Shown: positions 40,010 to 53,200 of the stretch, one piece after another | Position numbering within the stretch: position 1 is the first letter of the stretch | Layout of the letters: each line of letters begins with the position of its first letter | Assembly: GCA_023333565.1 (NCBI GenBank) | Contig: JAJKFH010002736.1 | Coordinates: 87,259 to 151,258, forward strand | Length of the DNA stretch: 64,000 bases | Reading direction: 5' to 3' | Origin: Puffinus mauretanicus | Lineage: Eukaryota > Chordata > Aves > Procellariiformes > Procellariidae | Notes under the pieces: model-generated | Seen by the model: the letters and a program-made list of their open reading frames with translations, nothing else | The model's database searches: none | Told to the model about the DNA's origin: nothing | Made by a program: the position numbers and the translations under genes

Positions 40010-40920
40010 TCTCCCTCAGAACCTATTTCCACTGCGATAATCCACTATGCACAAAGACAAAGTGTCTGCAGTTTCAATCATGCAAGTGTTCAGACTCATG
40101 GCTGATATTCAAAAGCGTTAGAGTCTTAGCATCTTACAAACAGTAAGAAATAGGAATAAATGAAGTTTATTAGGTTTATACATATGACACATAGTTTTCC
40201 ATTATCTATTTTTGTCTAAATCCACCTTTAAAATACTAAATTTAAAAACTGTGGCTACTCAGATGTATAAAACTTAGATGATCTTAACATAAAAACAATT
40301 GAAAAGTATATGCAACCAGAGAGAAAGAAGTGACATTTCCTTAAAAGACAAAGCAACCATGACATCTTTTGTTGTTATTATTTTTATTGTCACATTTCCT
40401 CCCCCCTTTAATTCATCCCACAAGGTACCGCAACAGCTGCCTTAGAGGCAAGCTGCTGGGAAAGGTAGTATAAACCAACCTACTATTTAATTCCTGTCCT
40501 TAGTTATGAATCAGTGAACAGGCACTGCACAGTGCTTTGCCTTATAGTTTTTACCTTCCTGATTGAATTTCCCCCTTTGTAATGATTGCTTTTAGCACCA
40601 AGAACACCAACTTACAGAAAACAGTCTCACCAAGGGACGAAGTCCCCAGCTGGGATGCGAACTTGTGGCACTGAAGTGCAGGGGAAGTGCATCGAAGCAG
40701 TGACAGAGTTTTGTCTCGGTAAAATAAGAGCAGAAGCTCTTCTGTAATTAACTCAGTGCTGGCTGACTCCCTGTGTTTGCTCTCAACAGAAGAGGATGTT
40801 GTACAGTGGCTTGAAAAACGAAAAGCCTCTCATTTACACGTGTAAAACTATCCTCCTCCGGAGCTCACCGGGGCAGACTGTGGTGCTGTGTACATACAGT
40901 GCACCCAGGGGCTGGGCTAG

Positions 40921-40964
40921 CACGCTGCCCGCACGCTGCCCACACGCTGCCCACACGCTGCACT
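40921..40964. repeat. Four-copy 11-bp tandem repeat
   Basis: Four units of CACGCTGCCCR (the last CACGCTGCACT) lie in a short GC-rich patch (about 40860-41000) that stands out from its AT-rich surroundings. No coding role is apparent. Confidence 0.85.
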
Positions 40965-43900
40965 CCCCCGGGCCCCCAGCAGCCTGCCTCTGCCGTGCAG
41001 CAAGAGGCTTCACAGCCACATCCAATTCCATTTTGGCTTTTGGGGTTTTTCATTACGATTGTCTGAAATACAGCATTTCACTGAGTGTCCAGTCCGAGAG
41101 CTGCTAACGGAGCTGAGAGCCAGAAGGTGCAGGCTAGTTCAGGCATTGCAGGGCTCATCACAGGAAAATGCGAGTTTTATTTTCTCTGAGGCCTCTTTTA
41201 GAAGACAAGGTATACTGTGCATTGCTGTGTAAAGAGATTCATGTCAACATAACAGGTTGTCTTGCTGAGCTAATAAAAAAACCCAAACCCACAACTTTGT
41301 GGGTAACTTTTCCCCAGCTAACCAGAGCTAAATTAGGCCAATAATGTGAAATGCAGAGGAAACTTGCTTTGAAATGATTTCATGCTATACTTTCTCTATA
41401 GGCACTTGCATTACCTAAGAAAAACAGCTATAATTCCAATCGCAAAAGGAGATATTTTCAGATATATAGACTGCGTTACATCAGCGTTGCTGAATTGCAC
41501 CCATCCAATCAATAGATGTAATGCTCTTTTCCTTCCAGAAAGGAAAGTAGATTCAAAGAGAACATCTACACTTCCTCCAGCTGGTGTACCAACACCCTTC
41601 AGAGGAGGTGAAACAGAGCCAACAAAACAATATTCACTTTTCCTTTTTAAGATTGAATTATTAGAACCATGAGACTAATTCCATATACAGATACCTCATT
41701 TTCTCCCCAGAACATGCATGCAAAACTCTCTTCAAAACAATAACATTGAAAAAATCATTGAAAATAACAATTTTTCTGAAATTATTTGTAGAGGTCTCTT
41801 ATCAAGTTTGTTTTCCAGTCCTTTATTTTCGCTTTGTTGCTCTTTTCTCACAATATCTTCCAAGAAAATATATTTTGTCTTTTTATTATCTTGGCATTTT
41901 TAAAACAATTTATTAAACATTTGTCTTCTGTGGCCGGGATAAAGCCTATCTTTTATTTATTTATTTACAGGATTTGCATCCCCAAATAGTGGAAGGACAC
42001 CAACTGAATAGATAAAGCAATGCAAAATAAAAACAGACTGAAATATTTGTCAAAAAGGCAACATTTGCCCACACAGTTATCACTGTGTGAAAACTGAACC
42101 ATTGCAATTATTTCATATTTTTATTTAAAAATCTCCATGCATAGAGTACAGTCAGGGGCAGTAAGAAGTAATATCTTTGGGCACATTTTCCTTTCCAGAG
42201 ACAACATTTTCCTTTACAAGCATTTTATGACCTTTAAAAAAAGTGCTCCAGAATTACTTAGATTTGCTGTATGACTTTGACATTTGTCAGGCAGCAGTCC
42301 TAGAGTTTGCTGCATTTCAATTTGGAAATGAATCTTTTCAAAGCAAAAGTGTTGCACTTCAGTTCACATTTTTCCACTGCCACCATGGTCAGTTAAGGCC
42401 AGATACATAAAGTTGTTTAAAGATCTAAAAAGGCAAATGAGTGACTCAGATACCTAGCTCTTAGTACTTAATGCCTTCTTTTGTGTACAATTACCTGAAT
42501 GTTTTCATTCTATTTGTCATGTTTATTTGCATCAGTATGGGAATTCTTGTAACATCACATGTTCAAGATCAACTTGGATATCAGACAACAGCAATCAGCA
42601 TCTTAAGCTACTTAAGATAAAAATATGTCAATATTAAATTGAGTTGCTCAAGGTGAAAGCAGAAGTTTGTGCTCAAACAAGGAGCGTGCCTCACATGGGT
42701 CCTCAATGCCTGTCAGATAAACCTTGTACTCGCAGTTCAAAACAGGCATTTTGAATTTTGGAAGAAGCTTCCTGCTAGAGTCTGAAGGTGCATTTCCAGC
42801 CTTGCATTTATGGGAATCAAAACTGATTGTCATATTACCAGAAACAAACCAGTAAAGAAAAATCCTAAAAATTGTGCAGAGAAGCAATCATTTAAGACCA
42901 AAAGTTGCCTCATGTCCTGTGAGTCCTCTAAGTCCAAAACTGAATGTTTTCCAGAGGCACAAGCATGTCCAGCAAACAGCCTTCCTTATCTATATGTCTC
43001 CATATGGTCTTAATTTTAAAAAAATTATTGATTTCATCAATCTCTATCCAAAATAGATTTCAAATGCTGGATACAGCACTTGGTTTAGTTTAATGGCAAA
43101 GAAGTATTTTTGTCCTTTTTCGACTTTAAATGTTTTCATTAGTAAAACACATTTCAGAGAGTAAAAAGCAATTTGCCATCCAGAACTACCCATATTAACC
43201 AAAAATATATTCTACATGTATTCATAAAGTTGTTTTGGTTTTCTGTTTGAAGCTAACAGCTGTCTATTTCCTGAATGTTACTGCTAAAAGCATCTTTCTG
43301 TAAAATGGTAAATGTAAAATGGTGATATGTAGGCCATAAGGCAAACATTTCCTGAAAGAGATTGTCCCCAAATTGTGGCATTACTGAAATCTTCTGGCTT
43401 CTTAAAAATAGTTTAGCATTGATAGTCTATGTGATGACAGGAGGCCTTGAACTAACAAAAGTTTGGAAGAGAAGGTGGCTTGGAAAAAGGAGCCTAAGTA
43501 TTATTTAATATAACACATTTAAAACCAGAAATGAACCATTAGGTTTACATTCAGGCAATCTTTTTTGTTGCATATGAGTTACAAAGTGGTATAAGAGCCT
43601 GTATTTCAATATTTCATACCAAGAAAATTATTTTCTAGAAATGTGGTCATATGCTGTCATTATTTTTAAGATCTCTTCTGATTGCATAATACTTTACTTC
43701 TGCAGTCCACTATAAGTAATTTGAAACCTCTTCTGGATGAACTACAGTAATCCTTATGTTGATTATTTTTGTCATTACTGATGACTGCAAAATATTTTCT
43801 CTATTTGTCTCTTTATAACAGCTGGAACTCAGATAAGATCTGAATAACATCACAATCACTACAGTTGCCACACTCCACATACAGATCTAATGTCACTAGT

Positions 43901-46900
43901 TTAAATAAATAAATGAATACTAAGCAAATAATATTTGTATTGAGAATTTAGTTATTATCATCTTACCTGATCTGCCTTCACTGTGTGAGTAAACAAACTA
44001 CAGAGATTTAAAACATAACGCTATAATAAACTGTTAACCCATGTTAAATAGATGAGGTAAAAATCATATGTTGCTTAAAGAAATCATGAGCATCTTGTGG
44101 CTGTGCCTTGTTCAGTTAGATGAAAGCTAATCTGAAAAATTTCAGAAGAACCTTTTCAGATTTCGGTGGTGACTGTAGTAACTTCTTCCATGAAATACAT
44201 GAAGGAGTTTGATTTTAGCAAAGGCTACTTAAATGTAAACTGTCATTTGGCATCAAAATACACAGGACAAGAAGACAGAGCTGTCCTAAGGTGGTTTCGC
44301 TTCCAAATATGGTGTATTACAGAATTACAGAGTGAGCTGTGCTCTCCAAAGCAGGATCTGCTGATTGATTTCCCTTGCTCCAGTGAGTCAACAGAAATTC
44401 CCCATAAAGTAGAACTCGCAGTCATCCTGCCACCACTGAACCCTGCCTCTATAATGAAGTATATCATGCCTCACCACAGCAGGAAAGGCAAGACTTTCTG
44501 GTTACGTAGGAGCACGACACTCTCTGAGACCTAGAATAGAAGTTCTGAAATTCTCGTATTTCAGACAATCCAGGGTAAGTGGACCCCCTATTTTGTGTAT
44601 TCCTGAAGTCTACCATGCCCAAGTGCTTCATCTCCAGCTCTACACACTGGTTCTGGAAGCTAATTCTGAGACGTAGTGCTCAGGAAAAGTCTGTTTCACA
44701 GCTGTTTTTCGCAGCTGAGAAATGCCTTGAAAGTCTTAGGTAGAAAACTAAAGATGTCTACAGGCAGGTACACTCAAAAACTGTTTTTTTCTTTTCTTGC
44801 TTTTTCTGTAACTGTATTTACAATTTTCTGATTGACTATCTAACTACTTGGATTGCTAGAAATACACATTGATTTTTATCTCAATGTTTGGATAGCATTT
44901 AATTTCATCCATCGACCACAAATAATTCCTTTCTCTGGAAGTGAGGATCCAAATACAAAAAAGTGGTTGTAAACAAATCTCAAAAATTTTTGTGTATTTA
45001 TCAAAAAGCTATAAAGTTTGGTTTGAATTTCAGTGTGAAAGAGTAAATTGCCAAGTGAAAGGAGTTACTTGCAGGTGTAATTGAGGATCCTTCTGGTAGG
45101 AACATGCAATGGAGAAACAGGCAAAATCTTCATCAGTCTCCACATTGCTGTATCATGGAAGTGCCACAGACACCTCCAGCTTCTTCAACAAGACTGAATA
45201 ACATTGCACATAACTGCTCAAAAGCATATTCGTGTGTTTCCACATGCAGGGATGCTTGTTGAACAGGAATCTAGAATGGGAATTTTCCTTATATCTTGCT
45301 TCCAGTATTTCACCTGTAAATTCTCCCAGGTGTTCCATGACCATGTGTGATCTCCTTGGTAATTCTACCTCTCCCCCAGCTCCTTTCCACTTCTCTCCTC
45401 TCCGTGAACTAACATGAGAGCCTTCAGCAGTTCACAGTAAATTTACAAGTCATTTAGCATAATCTTTGGACAACTTCTCAAACGTTAACTTGCCTACAAA
45501 AAAAAAAAATCCCTGATTTCTTGATACAGAGCAGATCATGCTGCAGTTAAGTGTTCCTAAGTTTAATCCAATTGTCTTCACTTAAAATCAAAGGGAAAAT
45601 CTGAATTCTTTCAATTAATCCTGGTCTCCAAATGGGATGTTCTTGTCTTGTTCTATTGTCTCTGCTGGGTGTTTAACTTACTTGAATAACTGCAGATTGT
45701 TACAAAAAATTCATTGTCTTAGAGAATGAGCGGTTCTCACATCCCCTTCCAAGAATTTCAATTGTGCTGTTTTAAAGGCAGGCAAGATACTTTCTGTCAA
45801 CAATATTAATTTGGGTCATGAGGCTGAAAAACTTTAAACTTTATGGAATTTTATGAACCACAAGTAAATCCACATTTCTGTTTGCAGTGCAATAAAGTTG
45901 CATGTGTAAGTCTTTACATGATGTTAATGTAGTAGGATTACGGTTATGAAAACCTTCTAGACTACCATAAGTAAAGATATATGAATCTTCCAGGACCTAA
46001 AAAATCATGAATATATCAATAATAATTTACACATAGATTTTTTCACATCATAACTTTAAAAAGAGTTTCATAGACAGTTTTGTAATTGTTTACCCTGTAG
46101 ATTTTGCATTTAATTAGCTCATCCTTGGCAACGCAATTTAATTGCTAATGACTTTCTTGAATGAATAATGACAAATGTTTTATTTTTTTACTGAAAATCA
46201 TTTTGCACAGAAGTTATTGACTTAGTTCTACACAGGATTTATCCACAACAGTTGGCTAGTATTAGTCTTGCCTTGTCTTCAAGCTTGCAATGAAATCTGA
46301 AAAAAATAATCAGAACGTTTAAGGGAGAGCAAGGTATATCCTACTTATTGCTGTATGCCAACAAATACTACTGGTTGACTCTTGAAAATTTGGCTATACT
46401 CTGACCACAACCTACAACTAAGAAATACTATCAAATCTTTCTCTATACTTCACGCAGCTGTAAGCAGCTGAGTTACTAGCCAAGATTGTTAATTCTACAG
46501 TCCTTTCTATAACAGTTTCTGTTTAATACCCAGTTTTTGGCTGGAGAATTTCATTGTCTGCAACAGTTCAACTAAAGATCTTTTGAAGTGGATTTTTAGT
46601 TAAATGTACCAATTTTGCTGGAATTAGAGAACAGAAAGAACTGAAAATTCTAGGTAGCTATTGTCACTTATCTAATATTGTCACTTGTCACAAAAACGTA
46701 AAGATATCCTGACTGGTTCAAATATTTGTAACTTGTCCTCATAACTGAAGTTATGGCTTTCCCCTTACACCAAATGTAGAATAAGAACAGGGCAAGTATA
46801 TAGGATAAATTCTTGGTGCTATTACTTGCTCAGCTTCCAGCTGTTTACATTTCAGTGCCTTCCTGGGAAGGGTATGGTTTTTCTGTATTTAACAGCTGCC

Positions 46901-47039
46901 AACGGAATTTTTTTTCCTTAGCTCACCTTGAGCTAAGGAAAACACAAATTCCTAGACTCCACTACATCCTGAGCAAAAACTTCCACAAATCAGTAACCCA
47001 CTGCATTAGGAATCACTGCTTTTCATTTTTTCTGAACCT
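40965..47039. other. Unique noncoding DNA
   Basis: No gene or transposon recognised. A 122-codon frame at 44166-44534 resembles nothing known; a GTAAGT donor-like site follows it at about 44575. About 46085-46200 is rich in TAATTA and TTTGCAT-like motifs and may be a conserved regulatory element (see findings). Confidence 0.5.
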
Positions 47040-47250
47040 GGTTTCATTTGTTTCCCTCTGCTCCTGTACCAGAAGAGATATACCCATCCAAGTTCTCCAA
47101 GGTCTTTGTAGACTTTTATGTTATCCCCCTCAACTGTTTCTTCTCCAGACCAGAGCCCTAGCTTACCCACTCGTCCCTCTTTTGGAAAGCATTTAACGCC
47201 TTTGATCATTCTTATTGCCTTTCTCTGAACTTCTCTGAGTTCAACAGGTA
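47040..47250 (-). mobile_element. Old CR1-like LINE fragment
   Basis: On the minus strand a frame reads QRKAIRMIKGVKCFPKEG…GKLGLWS…VEGDNIKVYK. It aligns in order with the CR1 block RRATKLVKG…[29 protein letters not shown] seen in the two younger copies here. Divergence is high, so this is an ancient CR1 or related LINE relic of the ORF2 C-terminal region. No 3' tail is recognisable. Confidence 0.65.
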
Positions 47251-49060
47251 TTCAACTTTCGAAAGGCTAAATGATGCTTTACAAGGCAAAATATAAAGGA
47301 ACTTGAGAAGTTTTAGTACAGAAGTAGAAGACAATAGTCGAGAAGTAAGGTGTGGTCAAAACAGACAGTAAAGTCAAGTAAAGTCCCCTTACAATGTGTA
47401 ACTAAAGTAAAAACTATACCCAAATTAATGTACACATCAAGCAATCTACTCCACAAATTACTAATAACATGATCCAATGATGACTGAACTGCTTGGAAAA
47501 AATCCTACTGGTTTCAAGGTCCACAGTGTCAATAAAATTCTGTTTTGTGGTACTGGTGCTATCACATCTCAGAAGAATAGGAAGCTGTTGCTTGGGTATT
47601 AGAGAAGTTTCATATAGGATAGAGAAACTGGGAAGGTTTAGCTTGCTTCTAGCTGAGAGATGGAAAGGGTCGGTAAGTTTTTTGGGAGGCTGAGGAGTGG
47701 AGACACAGGGGTCTCCCTATCTCCTCCTCTTGTGCCCAGTCCCTTCATACACTAACCCTCTCCACTCCTCTTTTTCCTTGTTTTGCTGAAGGAATGAAGG
47801 TGAGAAGAAGCAGCCAAAAGCAGTCCTACAGCAAGAGGAAAGGTTTGTGAAAGAGGAATGGAAGTGAGACAGAGATTGGTGCTCAGGGCTTCTTCTGCTA
47901 GGGATAAGCAAGAGAGCTTTACAGCCAGAAAGAAGAATCAGTGGTTGGGAAAGCAGGCAGTGCTCCAGCAGCCAGCCTCCACCTCTGCTGGCATGAGCTC
48001 AGCAGGCAGTTTGCATCCTGCCTACTTTGCCAATGCTTAGAACTAGCCCTCCCTGGACCACAGCCAGACACCCAAATAAAAAGCCTGAATTACATGGGGA
48101 AAGTCTGTGTAGTGCATACTCAGGCCAGCTTGGAAACGTGATGCTTCTACACATAAACTGAAGCAATTTAGTTTTGCACTTGCCTCTGCATTTACTGTAG
48201 TTATATTCCTATCTATCCCTAGATTTCTAACTAAATGCATTCATATGGCAGCAAATAGTTACTCCAATCAGTAAAAAGAAAAAGAGCAGGAATCAGTGTG
48301 GTGTGCAAAACACAAACAGACTCTATATCATTTTAGTTAGCTGTTAAATATTTTTAAATGCATAGTAACTAAATATAACTATAGTGTTAAAGTTGAGCTT
48401 CAGACCATTTAAAACAAAAGGTCACTGATTCTCACATGACACAGCAATCTTATGAATTTTGCATGCTGAATAAGCCCAGTGCCCTTGGGCATCTCTTAGA
48501 AAAAGTGAGATTTTTGAGCCAGGCTTTGAAAAATGATTCACTTACACCATATCAAAAGGATGATATCAATGACAAATGATACCAAATGGCAAAAGGTTTT
48601 GTAAAAGCTTTGAGAATATAACATAAAAAGGCAAAACAGAATCCTAGATCTGAAATAGTGTGTTTCCTAATCTTAATGTAAGAACAGCACTCATGGTGCT
48701 GTTGGCACTGGTGTTAAGTAATGGACCAAAAATTATGAAACAGTCTCAGCAGCACACAAATTTCTCACCTTTTGCCAGGATTACTAATTTTTCACCATAG
48801 CTTTTATATAAAGAATTATTCTAAACCAAAGTTTCTCCAGTGTAAATCACAAAGTACTGTAGAGAAGTTACCATACTAAGGAACCTGCAGAAGTTTACAA
48901 CCTGAGTGAAAAATGAGAACAGATTAGAGAATGAGTTTAGAAACATTAATTGAAGAAAAGAAGCACCAAGGTTTTTTCAAAAATCACTACTGCAGATTAT
49001 AAAAAACAGTAGTGGTTATATTTTACTGTTATTTCAGTCAAGAATTGAAGGAAAGGAAGA
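47251..49060. other. Unique noncoding DNA
   Basis: No gene or clear repeat recognised. Short overlapping frames at 47493-48240 lack similarity to known proteins. Confidence 0.5.
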
Positions 49061-50287
49061 CCATCCTGATCTCCATCTGTGACCAGGTGACCCGCCTAGT
49101 ATATGAGGGAAAGGCTGTGGATGTGGTCTACCTGGACTTCAGTAAAGCCTTTGACACTGTCTCCCACAGCATTCTCCTAGAGAAGCCGGCAGCTCACGAC
49201 TTAGACAGGTACGCTCTTCACTGGGTAACAAACTGGGTGGATGGCTAAGCCCAGAGAATTGTGGTGAACGGAGTTAAATCCAGTTGGCGGCCGGTCACGA
49301 ACGGTGTTCCCCAGGGCTCAGTTTTGGGGCCAGTCTTGTTCAATATCTTCATCAACGATCTGGATGAGGAGATCGAGTGTTCCCTCAGTAAGTTTGCAGA
49401 CAACACCAAGTTGGGTAGGAGTGTTGATCTGCTGGAGGGTAGGCAGGCTCTGCAGAGGGACCTGGACAGGCTGGATCGATGGGCTGAGGCCAACTGTATG
49501 AGGTTCAACAAGGCCAAGTGCTGGGTCCTGCACTTGGGTCACAACACCCCCATGCAACCCGACAGGCTTGGGGAAGAGTGGCTGGAAAGGTGCCCAGAGG
49601 AAAAGGACCTGGGGGTGCTGGTTGACAGCCGGCTGAACATGAGCCGGCAGTGTGCCCAGGTGGCCAAGAAGGCCAACGGCATCCTGGCCTGTATCAGAAA
49701 TAGTGTGGCCAGCAGGAGTAGGGAGGTGACCGTGCCCCTGTACTCGGCACTGGTGAGGCCGCACCTCGAATCCTGTGTTCAGTTTTGGGCCCCTCACTAC
49801 AAGAAAGACATTGAAGTGCTGGAGGGTGTCCAAAGAAGGGCAACAAAGCTGGTGAAGGGTCTGGAGCACGAGTCTTATGAGGAGCGGCTGAGGGAACTGG
49901 GACTGTTTAGCCTGGACAAGAGGAGGCTGAGGGGAGACTTCATTGCGGTCTACAACTACCTGAAAGGAGGTTGTAGCGAGGTGGGTGTTGGTCTCTTCTG
50001 CCAAGTAAGAAGCGATAGGATGAGAGGAAATGGCCTCAAGTTGCTCCAAGGGAGGTTTAGATTGGACATCAGGAAAAATTTCTTTACTGAAAGAGTAGTC
50101 AGGCCTTGGAACAGGCTGCCCAGGGAAGTGGTTGGGTCACCATCCCTGGAGGTATTTAAAAGACATGTAGATGGGGCGCTTAGGGACATGGTTTAGTGGG
50201 CATGATGGTGTTGGGTTGATGGTTGGACTCGATGATCTTAGAGGTCTTTTCCAACCTTAATGATTCTATGATTCTATGATTCTATGA
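49061..50287 (+). mobile_element. CR1 LINE, 5'-truncated (copy 2)
   Basis: The element begins within the RT coding region (about 49061, upstream of the CCAGGTGACCCGCCT block) and ends with ATTCTATG repeats at about 50287. It belongs to the same subfamily as the copy at 25021-27941 but has a different 5' truncation point, so it arose by a separate retrotransposition. Over the shared 1.2 kb the two differ at roughly 5% of sites on either side of a long identical central tract. Confidence 0.95.
49085..50196 (+). pseudogene. CR1 ORF2 RT (partial) and C-terminal domain, inactivated
   Basis: One reading frame is interrupted by a TAA at 49246-49248, the same codon that is TGA in the other CR1 copy. 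Motif A (YLDFSKAFDTVSH) lies before the stop. Motif B (GVPQGSVLG), a mutated motif C (FADN, Asn codon at 49402-49404) and the CR1 C-terminal block ([22 protein letters not shown]) lie after it. The RT fingers and the endonuclease are missing because of 5' truncation. The frame ends at a TAG after ALRDMV, as in copy 1. No function is expected. Confidence 0.92.
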
Positions 50288-53200
50288 ATATATACGTATG
50301 TGTTTTTAAAAAATATCAAGAAAAAAACTAAAAAAACATTAATTTTTTTATCTGCTGTGAGAAAGACTTCAATGCATTACTTTTAGAAGTATTCTTTGAA
50401 CCTGTTACGTGAATGACTGATTCTTATTAAGGTTGCACAGCTAGACCAAACAAACCAGGACTGCACACGCATCTAAGCAGCCATAAAAGCAAAAAAAAAA
50501 TGTTAGCCCTTGCAGGTGTAGAAACAGAAGTTTTCTTAGGGAAAGTCCTGACTTCAAGTGTAACTCTCAAGAAAAGTAGGAGGGCCAGGCAACATGATAA
50601 GGGATAGGCCTAATGCCCTACTTGCTCTGAGTGTATTTCAACAAAGTAGATTGTTCAAAACAGCTAATTTTATCTTGAAACATATTTACTACAGTAGTAC
50701 ACATGCTTCTGGAGGATAGTCTTTTTGTGCACTAACCTCACTGTTTGCTGAATCTCATTGCTGAGACTGTGCAATGATAGATATTCTCAGCATATGGGAC
50801 TCTTGCTTGATTCCTACAGAAGTTGTTTACTAAATCCTCAGTCATATTGTTCAGATTTAAAAGACATTTCTGCCATTTCATGGCTTTAGATCAAGGATGT
50901 CTAATATTAAGGAGGAAAAACTGGTTCTCAGCTGCTCATTCATCCTTTTTTCCATCCTTCACCCTCCTCCTTTTTATTTTATCCTGCCTTATTTTCTTTT
51001 ATAAAACCAAAATGAAAAAGTTCCTGACAAAAGGCTTCCATGGTGCAAAATTACATGTACTCCCCTTACCCTACTGTGATACAAACAGGACTGCTGTGTC
51101 AGTGAACTGGGTGGACTGCAGTACCAGACCAAGGTCAAGTGAAGAAAGGTAGGAAATACATGGGTACAAGCTGGAGTGCTAAGGTAAAGAGGTACTGTGA
51201 GTAAGGGGACAGAGAGATGTGTGTTAATGGGGTAAATCCTGTAGGGAAAGAAACTAGTCAGGAAGCCTCTGTGATCCACCTGTAATGCTAAGAAAAAAAG
51301 ATTGCATGTCTGCTTCATTATTTTTCACTATTACTTCCCACGATTTTTTTTTTTTTTCCAAAAAGGGGGCAAAGAGACAGAGAAGGTGACTGGCTACATG
51401 ATCTCAGGGAAAGTTCCTGAAAACTACACAAGAATTACGTAAAGCCTGAGACAACAGAGGGAAATTGTACAGATTGTGCAGAACATGAAAACTGAACTTC
51501 ATGGCCAATTGCTTTAACCAGTTAACACCATCAGTTACCAGTTGTGGATTAAATGTCTGAAATGTATATAAGAATAAAAGCATCAGGCTACCACATTTTG
51601 GTTCTTCTTCCCTTGTTTTGGGTAAAGGAGAAAGCACGATTGCCCTACACAAATTCAGAAAAACATAGACCATAAGACAAGCATTTCTAGCCAGATTTTT
51701 ACATGCAAGATGTGCTTTGGTGTGATTAAATTAATATGTAAATAGAACATCTAACTTTGTAATTCTTTGTAATTTCTTTTTCCAATAATGTAATATTTAT
51801 TACATTAGCAATTTTTTTTCACATCCTGTGCTTTCTCAGTTCTTGAGCTTAAGTGGAGGTATAACTTTTTGTACCTAATTTTGTACCTAATTGTTCTTTT
51901 CTCTTTTGTTTCTCTTCATTATATTGTATATGCATTGTTTGCCTTTAGACAGGAACAAATGGTTCTGTCCAAAGAAGCAGCTCTACAACTTTAATGAAGT
52001 TTCTGGATGGTGCCCATGATTGATTTTTAACTAATCCAATTTCTTCTAAAGGCCATGTATCTCTTCTAACATCACAGAATTTGACATCACAACCAGTGAA
52101 AAGCATCTCACAATGAGGGATGAACAGCCTTAGAAGTACCACCGACAGCATGCAGAGCATCAGTGCTTTCCACAAGGATGTCAGGAGAGAAAAGCGTTGT
52201 CTCCTTGTTAAGTTTATTTGTGAATAAAGTCTGTTCTTTCAAAACTCAGAAAGGTCTCAACAGCTGGTTTTGCAGCCAGATTTTGCAGTCATCTAGTTCA
52301 TACTCAAAACAAATGAAAAAGTTAGTGTGATCTAGCAGGGGTCAGGACTTAAAGCCCAGCTTTTTAAGTCATGCATCTGCTGCTGGGCAAAAGTAAATGG
52401 ATGGAGTTACAATGTGTTTCATTTATACGTATTGTACCCTTATACCCAAAGGTGAGTTCCATGAACCTCTATTATTTGATCATCTCTGTCCACTCTGGAA
52501 AAAAAAAAAACAATGGGAATATTTCTATAAACTTCAACACAAACTGACTCCAGCTTGCAAATTACTCGAACAAAGAGATAGGAGCTCAATAATAATAATT
52601 TAATACTACATTTTGAAACAAAATCATAACATTTCATCAGTACTTTCAATTCTTCCCTCCTCACTCATACTTCCCCCTCCTAAACTTTTAAAAAGAGCAA
52701 AATATTATTGAGATATTTTAACAGTAACCATATCGAAACTGCTACCCTAAGTTTTCAGGGCAGTGGCTTTTTTGGAGTTAAAGACCTAAAATATTTTCAG
52801 AATTGTGGTCTAGAACTCAGTGACATCTCATTACCCACTCTAAATTCACAGGATACTTTTTTATAACAATGATCAATGGATGCTTTTTTTCATGACATAT
52901 ATTCCTTAGCCTAAGTCATTTATTGTATTGTTTCATTACCTTTATCAATTGAAATAAAAATCAAATGAAAATTCCTATATGAATTTTTCTTGCTGCAGTT
53001 TAAGCCAATTTGTTCTTCCTGGTCTTTGCAACAACCTTTGCAAACAGATTTCTTGTTTTTCCCTCTCTATTCTTTCATTTTCTTTGGGTTTAAACTATTA
53101 AACTTTCTTTAACTTTCTCTCAGAAGTGATTTATTTTAGACCGCTGATCTGTCTCATCCAGATCTTTCAGATCTTTCTTACTGATCCATATCTTTCTCAG

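Larger units (their letters stand above)
36521..40920. other. Unique noncoding DNA
   Basis: No gene recognised. It contains A-rich and microsatellite tracts at about 38380-38422 and 39980-40009. Short frames show no homology that I can recognise. Confidence 0.55.

Noticed and set aside
40640..41110. Possible CpG island or promoter
   Set aside because: The GC-rich patch is short, due largely to an 11-bp tandem repeat, and has no associated gene or TATA-initiator arrangement.
44166..44534. 122-codon plus-strand frame followed by a GTAAGT
   Set aside because: The frame does not reach the donor-like site and matches no family; kept only as noncoding sequence.
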